Assembly (NCBI GenBank): GCA_946183915.1
Contig: CAMHDJ010000022.1
Location: forward strand, 1-45,741
DNA length: 45,741 nt
Direction: 5' to 3'
Source of the DNA: an uncultured Bacteroidales bacterium
GTDB lineage: Bacteria; Bacteroidota; Bacteroidia; Bacteroidales; P3
Of this stretch, positions 1-6,166 are shown piece after piece. The notes under the pieces were generated by a model. The model worked only from the letters and a program-made list of their open reading frames with translations. It searched no databases and had not been told where the DNA came from. Position numbers and translations under genes: made by a program. Position 1 is the first letter of the stretch, and the number at the start of each line of letters is the position of its first letter.

Positions 1-1
1 C

Positions 2-82
2 TCCGCCGTCTGCACCAGCAACGCCTACGTCTCTATTGTGGAGAACATCATCACCTTGGAGAAAGAAGACAACCTCAATTAG
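2..82 (+). CDS. 3' end of an unidentified protein (partial)
   Basis: Reading from base 2 gives 26 codons and a TAG stop at 80-82, ending in residues LEKEDNLN. The gene starts outside the window. The tail is too short to assign a family. It lies 24 bp upstream of the OmpA-family gene in the same direction, so the two may be co-transcribed. The frame was chosen because it is open to the window edge and stops just before the next gene; frame 1 is also briefly open but runs into the next gene's leader. Confidence 0.5.
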   Translation, partial: SAVCTSNAYVSIVENIITLEKEDNLN

Positions 83-106
83 CACACTCCTTAAAAGCAC
101 ACAATC

Positions 107-1204
107 ATGAAGAAACTGTTTTTCGCTGCGGCGCTGTTGCTGCTCGGAATGGCAGCCGGCGCGCAGGAGACCAACTACTCCAAGAGCGATTTCGTCCCCG
201 GCGACGAGATCATCTTCGACGACAACTTCGAACGCGAGAGACTCGGCGAGTTCCCGCTGCGATGGGACCTGCTGGACGGCTATGCGGAAACTGTACAGCA
301 GCAAGGGCGCAATGTGATTGCATTCACCGACAACGGTCTGGGACAAGTGATGCCGCTGATGAAGCAGAAGTGGGATTGGCTGCCAGAGGTGTTCACCGTG
401 GAGTTCGACCTCTATGTGGCCAAGCCTGGTGAAACCGAAGAGGAGACTACGCTCGATATGAGCATCTCTTTCGGGGACCGTGGTGACGAGAGCTATTATA
501 ACGCATCGAGTTACGTGAAGTTCTGGTACCGCGACGACGGCTCGTGCAACTTGACTTGGCGCCTGCTGAAACCAGACGGAAGCACCCAGGCAAGCGGTGA
601 GAAGATGCTGGGGTTGGATCCAGGCAACAACGACTATCTGGAGAAGGACAACCCTGTAGTCGCAGGCCAGTGGAACCACTTCGCCTTCTCGTTCAACAAG
701 AGGGCCTTCAAGGGCTACGTGAACGGTGTGCGTTTGATCAACGTACCGGCCATGAAGGCACCCGGATATCTCTTCTTCACCAGCGGAGCATTCTATCGTT
801 ACACGGGTTTAAGCAACGTGCGCATCGCCCAGGGTGCCGTGCCGCTCTACGACCGCCTGACCACCGACGGCAAGATTGTGACCTATGCCATCACCTTCGA
901 GACCGGCAAGGCCGACCTCAAGCCGGAATCCGAGGTCGAGATCAACCGCGTGGCCAAGCTGATGAAGGAACACGCCGACCTGCAGTTCGAGGTGCAGGGG
1001 CACTGCGACAACACGGGCTCCGACGCCGTCAACGACCCGCTGAGCCAGCGGCGTGCCGACGCCATCGTGGCGGCCCTCGTGAAACAGGGCATCGACGCCT
1101 CGCGCCTCACCGCCGTGGGCAAAGGATCCCACTCCCCCATCGCCCCCAACACTACCGACGAAGGCCGCGCCAAAAACCGCCGCGTCGAATTCGTCAAGAA
1201 GTAA
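107..1204 (+). CDS. OmpA-family outer-membrane / peptidoglycan-binding protein
   Basis: A 365-aa protein with a signal peptide (MKKLFFAAALLLLGMAAGAQ). Residues about 30-245 form a beta-rich region resembling a concanavalin/LamG-type fold; this is judged from pattern only. Residues about 258-365 are a typical OmpA C-terminal domain, with GHCDNTGSDAVNDPLSQRRA and the closing NRRVEF motif. In the family this domain binds diaminopimelate in peptidoglycan and tethers the outer membrane. The N-terminal half is not an eight-stranded OmpA barrel, so the protein is probably periplasmic or attached to the outer membrane rather than a porin. It is separated from the truncated pnp copy by a strong inverted repeat. 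Confidence 0.85.
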   Translation: MKKLFFAAALLLLGMAAGAQETNYSKSDFVPGDEIIFDDNFERERLGEFPLRWDLLDGYAETVQQQGRNVIAFTDNGLGQVMPLMKQKWDWLPEVFTVEFDLYVAKPGETEEETTLDMSISFGDRGDESYYNASSYVKFWYRDDGSCNLTWRLLKPDGSTQASGEKMLGLDPGNNDYLEKDNPVVAGQWNHFAFSFNKRAFKGYVNGVRLINVPAMKAPGYLFFTSGAFYRYTGLSNVRIAQGAVPLYDRLTTDGKIVTYAITFETGKADLKPESEVEINRVAKLMKEHADLQFEVQGHCDNTGSDAVNDPLSQRRADAIVAALVKQGIDASRLTAVGKGSHSPIAPNTTDEGRAKNRRVEFVKK

Positions 1205-1243
1205 CCGCCCCACGGCAACTACACCAACCACGACACAAAAACA

Positions 1244-1276
1244 GCGAGGCCCGCGACGTTCCGTCGCGGGCCTCGC
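1244..1276 (-). terminator. Strong hairpin terminator between the OmpA-family gene and the truncated pnp copy
   Basis: A 14-bp perfect stem, GCGAGGCCCGCGAC (1244-1257), pairs with GTCGCGGGCCTCGC (1263-1276) around a 5-nt loop. On the minus strand it is followed by a T-rich tract (TGTTTTTGTG), so it fits a rho-independent terminator for the minus-strand pnp fragment. It may also block readthrough from the plus strand. It probably represents the original pnp terminator. Confidence 0.75.
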
Positions 1277-1303
1277 CTATGTGTATGCTATTGGTTCGCA
1301 GGA

Positions 1304-2056
1304 TTATCTGCGGCGGCCACTGCCGTTGCCACCGCTGCGGCGCTCGCCACCGCCATTGCCTTCGCGGCGGGGACCACGGTCGCGGCCACGGTCGCCACCT
1401 TCGCGGCGCGGGCCACGGTTGGGCTTCTCCTCCACATAGCCTTCGGGCTTGGGCAGAAGGGCCTTGCGGCTGAGCTTGATCTTGCCGTTCTTCTCATCGA
1501 AGGCGATGACCTTCACCTGGAACTCGTCGCCCACGTGGATGAGGCCTTCCAGCGTCTCGGGGTGCCCCCACTCGTACTCGCTGATGTGCATCAGGCCCTC
1601 CTTGCCGGGCAGGAACTCCATGAAGGCGCCGAACTCGACGATGCTGACAACCTTGGCATCGAACACGTCGCCCACCTCGGGCACCGTGCAGATGTCCTTG
1701 ATCCACTTGAGGGCGGCGGCGATGTCGTCCTTGTTCTGCGAGGCGACGTCGACGATGCCGAACTCGCCTTCCTCTTCGATATTGATGATGGTGTTGGTCT
1801 CGGCCTGGATCTTCTGGATGACCTCGCCACCCTTGCCGATGACGGCACCGATGAAGTCCTTCGGGATCTTGATCTGCTCGATGCGGGGCACGAAGTCCTT
1901 GTAGTCCTCGCGGGGCTCGGGGATGGTCTCGTGGATCTTGTCGAGGATGTAGAGACGACCCTGGCGGGCCTGCTCGAGGGCCTTGGCCAGCACGTCGTAG
2001 CTGAGGCCGTCGACCTTGATATCCATCTGGCAGGCGGTGATGCCGTCGGCGGTGCC
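1304..2056 (-). pseudogene. pnp: 5'-truncated second copy of pnp (polynucleotide phosphorylase C-terminal third)
   Basis: The fragment encodes the equivalent of about residues 503-759 of the complete pnp at 6167-8446, at a constant offset of 4881 bp. It holds the end of the second RNase PH domain, the KH domain ([13 protein letters not shown]), the S1 domain and an RG-rich tail. It lacks both complete RNase PH domains and the DMDFKV catalytic segment, so it cannot be a functional phosphorylase. Homology stops abruptly at about 2056. Upstream the frame stays open to 2206, but those residues do not resemble PNPase and I see no good promoter. From about 1669 to 2041 the two copies are identical; below 1669 there are about eleven scattered differences, and the RG tails differ. 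A translated KH-S1 RNA-binding fragment is possible but unproven. Confidence 0.88.
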
Positions 2057-2319
2057 TATTGCTTTTGCTCCCCTTTTACTCAGCTTTTGATAAAATACTG
2101 CGATTCTCCCATGTGTCGCCTTAGATGTAAGTTCGCTCCTTCGGTGATGATTCGGTGATGGTTCGACAAAATAGGTTTCAAAGCAGCTCATGCTCATCTT
2201 GTTCAAAGTTCATGAGCATCTTTACAAAAAATCATGCTCATGATTATGGATGAATCATGAGCATGATTTCGGGAAAAGAAGAGCATGATTCCATAACCTC
2301 ATGCGCTTGAGATTTTGCG
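2057..2319. other. Island-edge intergenic sequence with repeated words
   Basis: This 263-bp AT-rich stretch joins the abrupt end of the truncated pnp copy to the LRR gene. It contains two 11-bp units (TTCGGTGATGA, TTCGGTGATGG) at 2140-2161, several occurrences of GCTCATGA/TCATGAGC, and the perfect inverted repeat at 2229-2269. No gene is recognisable here. The open frame extending from the pnp fragment up to 2206 looks like read-through of noncoding DNA. Confidence 0.6.
2229..2269 (-). terminator. Perfect 17-bp inverted repeat, probable terminator of the LRR gene
   Basis: AAATCATGCTCATGATT (2229-2245) pairs perfectly with AATCATGAGCATGATTT (2253-2269) around a 7-nt loop. On the minus strand the stem lies 51 bp after the LRR gene stop and is followed by a run of T, which fits a rho-independent terminator, although the stem is unusually long and AT-rich. 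The word TCATGAGC or its complement recurs several times in the surrounding 2180-2310 sequence, so this may instead be a protein-binding or recombination site. Confidence 0.55.
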
Positions 2320-3612
2320 TTATCGTATCACAACCACTTTTTGGGCAGGCAAAGTTCCAACTATAACCATATAGACCCCTGGAGGAAGTGTTTGAGAAAC
2401 CTGACTGTCCCGAATGGTTCCAATCGCTCTTCCGTCAATGGCATACAACACAGCATCCGCACCTTTAATATAAATCCGTCCATCAATAGAGTGTACATCT
2501 ATCGTAGTATGGGGTATAGGGTCATTTATTCCCTCAGTATTTCCACCAGTATCTCCGCTACAATCTTCAACAATTGTCCAAAAATTATTCCACGGATAAC
2601 AATTTTCGTAAGCATTCATAGAATTGCAAGGAACAACAAGAACTGTATGTTCTAAATTTATATCTCCTGTTCCACAAAATTCGTTGCTAGGATTTTCCTG
2701 CAATACTTTTAATGTATCAAGATTCATACCTCCGCCCCAAAAAGCTAAAGAGCTAATATATGTTGTTCTTCCAATGTTAAGGTATCTTAGATTTATGCAT
2801 TTCCTGAACGCTTCGGTTCCAATCCTCCCATAATAATAGTCATCCACATCTGTTGTACGAGTATTACATTCCACTGTGGTTAAATTTGTACAACCGTAAA
2901 AGGCCGAACTACCTACAGATCCTCCCAATCGAACAGTTTGAAGGCTGGTACAACCCTCAAATGCTCCATCTCCAACATACCCCGACTCTCCATCAAAATG
3001 TACGTTGTCAAAATTACCATCCACTACACCAGCCGAAGGAGCATCAATACTAACCAAACTTGTGCATCTATAAAAACATCTAAACCCTATATAACGAAGA
3101 TTGGGAGGAAATGTAATGGAGGCCAAATTATGACAATCGCGGAAACAGTCATTTTTAAGTAGTGTTATTGAGTCTGGTATTGTGATCGCTGTAATTCCAG
3201 TTTCAGCAAAAGCCCATTGATCAATAGACGTTAGTGAATTTGGCAATGTTATGTTTGAAATACCACTACAGCCTTCAAAGGCGGATTTTTCAATTGTTTT
3301 TAGCGTATTGGGGAGTATTATATTCGTAATGTTTTCACTGCCTATACCATAAAAACAATCTTCCCCAATACTAACCACAGGATAGGTTCCTCTAAGGGAT
3401 TGTGGACATTCTGTGAAAGTTATACTGTCTGGCATTGTGACAATCCCTGAAGAAGCGAGACAATCGACTGCGCTAACATATCGTGTACCGTAACCATCAT
3501 CAGACAATTTATACTTTACACTGTCAACAATCGTGTAAAATACGCTCGTCTGTGCATTTGATGAGCCTATCATTCCAATTAATGTAATGATAATAAAGTG
3601 TATTTTTTTCAT
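2320..3612 (-). CDS. BspA-like leucine-rich-repeat protein with T9SS sorting domain
   Basis: A 430-aa protein with signal peptide MKKIHFIIITLIGMIGSSNA. Residues about 75-340 are LRR_5/BspA-type repeats with recurrent 'F.gC.sL..I..p..l..I...aF' spacing (for example SAFEGCSGISNITLPNSL and AFRKCINLRYLNIG). The C-terminus, about 365-430, is a short T9SS type A-like sorting domain ending in QKVVVIR. BspA-type proteins of other Bacteroidetes bind host proteins or other cells; here surface display and adhesion are inferred. The gene starts 9 bp after the stop of the HEPN-like gene, so the two are probably one transcript. It is much more AT-rich than genes outside the island, pointing to acquisition from a lower-GC Bacteroidetes donor. 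Confidence 0.88.
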   Translation of the reverse strand: MKKIHFIIITLIGMIGSSNAQTSVFYTIVDSVKYKLSDDGYGTRYVSAVDCLASSGIVTMPDSITFTECPQSLRGTYPVVSIGEDCFYGIGSENITNIILPNTLKTIEKSAFEGCSGISNITLPNSLTSIDQWAFAETGITAITIPDSITLLKNDCFRDCHNLASITFPPNLRYIGFRCFYRCTSLVSIDAPSAGVVDGNFDNVHFDGESGYVGDGAFEGCTSLQTVRLGGSVGSSAFYGCTNLTTVECNTRTTDVDDYYYGRIGTEAFRKCINLRYLNIGRTTYISSLAFWGGGMNLDTLKVLQENPSNEFCGTGDINLEHTVLVVPCNSMNAYENCYPWNNFWTIVEDCSGDTGGNTEGINDPIPHTTIDVHSIDGRIYIKGADAVLYAIDGRAIGTIRDSQVSQTLPPGVYMVIVGTLPAQKVVVIR

Positions 3613-3621
3613 AATAATTTG

Positions 3622-4215
3622 TTATTTATTGTTTGTTAATATTGCTTGTTCTGTATCGAGAAGTAGTTGGCGTACTTCTTCAATGTTCTTTTCAATAATA
3701 TCCCGTGTCAGTGATTTCGAGAGTTCATTGTGTGTAATCTTGTTTCTGACATCATGGAACTCCCAATAGTTTGTCCAGATTCGCTTAAAGCTCGGCAATG
3801 TAATCGCATTCTCAGCCTGTATTTTCCTGTAATAGAATGTGAGATTGGATACTTTTTCGTTTTCAGGATTATCCATATATGCCGACCTCTCTTCTTGTGC
3901 AGCCTTTTTGTCCTTGCATAATTCCAGCATACAGATTTCCGCATACGAATAGATTCGTTGTTCCATTGATGCATAGAAATCGCATAACATATCGTCAAAA
4001 ACCGTGGTGTCCACTGATGGATGCCATGTTCTGACAACTTCCTTTTGTGCATCTTCGTCCCATTCCATATACTCTTCCGATACAGAATTGGCCGATTCTT
4101 CGGCTTTGTTCCTCATGTCAGAAATGTAATCTGGCACGTTGGAAAGCAGTAGTTTTAGTGACTCTGCTTTGTCTTCTACCATTGCTTGGTAGTTTGTTCT
4201 TCCTTTTGCAAACAT
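3622..4215 (-). CDS. Probable HEPN-domain protein of unknown function
   Basis: A 197-aa, soluble, mostly helical protein with no signal peptide or membrane segment. The C-terminal half contains FHDVRNKITHNE, giving R157-N158-x3-H162. An arginine followed by a polar residue and a histidine 4-6 positions on is the core motif of HEPN ribonucleases, many of which act in toxin-antitoxin or phage-defence modules. The match rests on this motif and on the helical context, not on overall similarity. It sits in an AT-rich island next to higBA and immediately upstream of the LRR gene (9-bp gap). Its leader carries AACAAATTATTATG across the start codon, the same sequence found at the LRR gene start. The partner antitoxin, if any, is not evident. 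Confidence 0.5.
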   Translation of the reverse strand: MFAKGRTNYQAMVEDKAESLKLLLSNVPDYISDMRNKAEESANSVSEEYMEWDEDAQKEVVRTWHPSVDTTVFDDMLCDFYASMEQRIYSYAEICMLELCKDKKAAQEERSAYMDNPENEKVSNLTFYYRKIQAENAITLPSFKRIWTNYWEFHDVRNKITHNELSKSLTRDIIEKNIEEVRQLLLDTEQAILTNNK

Positions 4216-4578
4216 AATAATTTGTTTTACTTTTGCCTACTCTAATTACGTTTTCGGCATCCACTTTTTTAGTTGTGAGCGGTGCCGTCGATAATTCTCT
4301 GAAATAAGGACAAAAGAAAAAGGACGTGGAATTATTCTTTTGATGCTCCTTATTAGCTGTTAAGGCTCTGACCAGCCTGTGATTTTAATAAGGTGCGAAT
4401 AATTCACGCCCAAGCGTGAACCCCCGCGGAGCTTATTCTCAAATCACATTTCGAATTGGTCAGATTCTAACAGCGAGAATAATGGGCGGTTAGCTCAATA
4501 TAATTGCTTTAACTATTTCTGTTTTCTACATATATCTATTTATTTTATTCGCCATTTATTTTTTTTGTGTTTTACTCG
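4216..4578. other. Noncoding region of the island with long inverted-repeat structure
   Basis: This 363-bp gap separates the HEPN-like gene from higA. The central part, about 4349-4482, is an imperfect long inverted repeat described as a separate feature. The rest is AT-rich, and I see no convincing ORF. The words GAATTATTC, GAATAATTC and GAGAATAAT recur. A 14-nt stretch at 4484-4497 resembles a tRNA 5' end, but there is no tRNA fold after it. Confidence 0.6.
4349..4482. repeat. Imperfect ~45-bp inverted repeat with central hairpin (MITE-like or structured RNA)
   Basis: The left arm, about 4349-4394, contains GCTGTTAAG, CTCTGACCA and TGTGATTT in that order. The reverse complement of the right arm (4431-4482) contains GCTGTTAG, ATCTGACCA and TGTGATTT in the same order. 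Between the arms is a perfect hairpin, TTCACGC-CCAA-GCGTGAA (4403-4420). The right arm is itself bounded by TTATTCTC (4433-4440) and GAGAATAA (4475-4482). No transposase is nearby. It could be a MITE, a binding or recombination site, or a structured RNA; the sequence alone does not decide. Confidence 0.6.
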
Positions 4579-5676
4579 TCATTTACAGATTTCCACATGA
4601 GGTATCAAATCATTAAGTGCCGAATAAGGAAGAGCCCCTATATGATGTAACCGGCCGACAATAATTGACGGATGTGTATGGTATTTTTTCGCATACTTAT
4701 AAATATCTGCTTTACTAAAAGCCCTATTATTAACCATCTCATCTTCTGCTTCCTTTGACAACAATGTTTTTGCAGCAAAATTATCTGCATTATTTTCTTC
4801 CGTTATTACATCTTCACTATAACTCTTTTTATCATCATATTCTATATATATGGATTTCTTTTTATTCAACAAAACATGCCCTATCTCGTGGAAAAACGAA
4901 AACCAAAAAACATCATATGACTTTTGCTTATCCGATAATTGAACAACCGGATTTTCTCCAACCCAACGCATTGCTCCATTAACCGGAACCTTCTTTAAAC
5001 GAGGGGTATAAACCAACTTAACTCCCGCTTTCTTACATAAAAATTGAAGTTGGGTAAGATAGTCTTGCGGACAATCTACCATCAGTTGCTTCATTTCCAC
5101 AATCAACGATTTCAGTATTTCTTGGTTATACTCAAGGCAGTCAATCTGTTCCGCTTGAATAACACCTCTCCTTAACCACGCAGAAGTATTGTAAGGATCC
5201 TTTAGATTCTTCAAGGAAGCCCTAAAGGAAACCTTTAGTTGCCCTGCCAGATAATAGTTCTCCCATGCATTAGTCGAGCCCATCTTAAAGTATGAAAACA
5301 AATTGGAAACTCGGTCCTGAACATTTTTACAAACAGGAACCCAACCCATCCTGGACATGGAGCAGTAGTCAAACTTCCTTGCCCAGTCAATGGCTTTTCG
5401 ATGTTCTTCTTCACGACGTTCTCTCGCCATAAATTCCTCATACTGGCCCTGTCTTCTTATCCAGAAGCTCGCCTTGATTCCAGTCACACTCTCAAATGCA
5501 ATAGCCATATCTGAAGTAATCGAACTTTCTCCTTTTATAACTGCATGGATGGTTTTTTCAGGTTTATCTGTTCGCACAGCAAACTCTTTTATAGACATAC
5601 CATCCTCTTCAATTTTTTCTTTGAGAGACTTTCCTGGATGACTAACTATGGGATTAACAAACATATCGCGTATCAT
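4579..5676 (-). CDS. higA: HigA-type antitoxin fused to an ImmA/IrrE-like metallopeptidase domain
   Basis: A 365-aa protein. Residues about 10-75 are a HigA/VapI-type helix-turn-helix (GKSLKEKIEEDGMSIKEFA, then TIHAVIKGESSIT). Residues about 200-345 are an ImmA/IrrE-type domain with a zinc-peptidase motif H263-E-I-G-H267. Simple HigA antitoxins are about 100 aa; this long form is a known variant in which the antitoxin carries a protease-like half. It would bind and neutralise the toxin encoded just upstream and repress their shared promoter. The gap to the toxin gene is 22 bp, with toxin first, which is the usual higBA order. The peptidase half could sense damage or phage signals, by analogy with ImmA; that is inference. 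Confidence 0.88.
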   Translation of the reverse strand: MIRDMFVNPIVSHPGKSLKEKIEEDGMSIKEFAVRTDKPEKTIHAVIKGESSITSDMAIAFESVTGIKASFWIRRQGQYEEFMARERREEEHRKAIDWARKFDYCSMSRMGWVPVCKNVQDRVSNLFSYFKMGSTNAWENYYLAGQLKVSFRASLKNLKDPYNTSAWLRRGVIQAEQIDCLEYNQEILKSLIVEMKQLMVDCPQDYLTQLQFLCKKAGVKLVYTPRLKKVPVNGAMRWVGENPVVQLSDKQKSYDVFWFSFFHEIGHVLLNKKKSIYIEYDDKKSYSEDVITEENNADNFAAKTLLSKEAEDEMVNNRAFSKADIYKYAKKYHTHPSIIVGRLHHIGALPYSALNDLIPHVEICK

Positions 5677-5698
5677 AATAATTCTTTATTTTTTATTA

Positions 5699-6013
5699 TT
5701 AATGGTAATCTTCGATTTCAACCAAAATTATTTTTATTGCATCCACTTTTTCATTATCTATCACCTCCGATGATGTTTCATATAGCAACCTCCAATTCGC
5801 GGTAAGACTGCACGCCCACATGCCTTTCATGTCACCATGTAATGGATGATGCTTGCCAGGAAGCCTATACAACTCATCTATTTCTGATACTGCTCCAAAG
5901 TCATCTATTCTTCTGTAGAAAACCTCCATTAACTGTTCTCCATATTTCTTTTTGAACTTTTGGGGGTCACTCGCAATCTTTTCAAATTTACTTGTTTTAA
6001 ATATAATTTCCAT
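5699..6013 (-). CDS. higB: HigB/RelE-family toxin
   Basis: A 104-aa protein with the conserved HigB 'killer' pattern: LYRLPGKHHPLHGD, then MKGMWACSLTANWRLLY, ending in IILVEIEDYH. Family members are ribosome-dependent mRNA interferases that inhibit translation until bound by HigA. The basic and aromatic residues K/H/H, W and R/Y in the core are present, so it is likely intact. It is the first gene of the higBA pair and has a good Bacteroidetes promoter 40-75 bp upstream. Some members of this superfamily (ParE) target gyrase, but the close match to the HigB motif makes mRNA cleavage more likely. Confidence 0.9.
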   Translation of the reverse strand: MEIIFKTSKFEKIASDPQKFKKKYGEQLMEVFYRRIDDFGAVSEIDELYRLPGKHHPLHGDMKGMWACSLTANWRLLYETSSEVIDNEKVDAIKIILVEIEDYH

Positions 6014-6057
6014 ATAATCAACCGCATTAGTACACCTGACTCATCTAAATTCAAATG

Positions 6058-6088
6058 CAAAAATACAAATAATTTTGAAATACACAAA
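6058..6088 (-). promoter_or_regulatory. higBA promoter
   Basis: On the minus strand TTTG (6088-6085) and TATTTTTG (6065-6058) are separated by 19 bp, matching the Bacteroidetes sigma factor consensus. The predicted start of transcription is about 40 nt upstream of higB. It lies between the pnp terminator and higB, so the toxin-antitoxin pair has its own promoter. Confidence 0.72.
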
Positions 6089-6117
6089 ATGTAATTCAAA
6101 ATTTAACATATTATCAA

Positions 6118-6148
6118 AAAAAAAGACGCCCTTCCGGACGTCTTTACT
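6118..6148 (-). terminator. pnp terminator
   Basis: On the minus strand AAAGACG, an interrupted GGAAGG loop region and CGTCTTTTTTTT form a short hairpin with a T run, starting about 20 bp after the pnp stop. It differs completely from the hairpin after the truncated pnp copy, which fits a replaced 3' end. Confidence 0.7.
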
Positions 6149-6166
6149 ATTATCAAGCATTATCGC

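Noticed and set aside
2057..2206. N-terminal extension of the truncated pnp copy (frame open to 2206)
   Set aside because: The residues do not match PNPase and the composition is that of the island's noncoding edge; no promoter is evident.
4484..4497. tRNA 5' end (GGGCGGTTAGCTCA)
   Set aside because: Only the first 14 nt resemble a tRNA. The D-arm does not close, and no anticodon arm or matching 3' acceptor follows.
4349..4497. Integron attC site
   Set aside because: The GTTA and TAAC words occur in the opposite order to that in attC, no core RYYYAAC/GTTRRRY pair is present and there is no integrase or cassette array.
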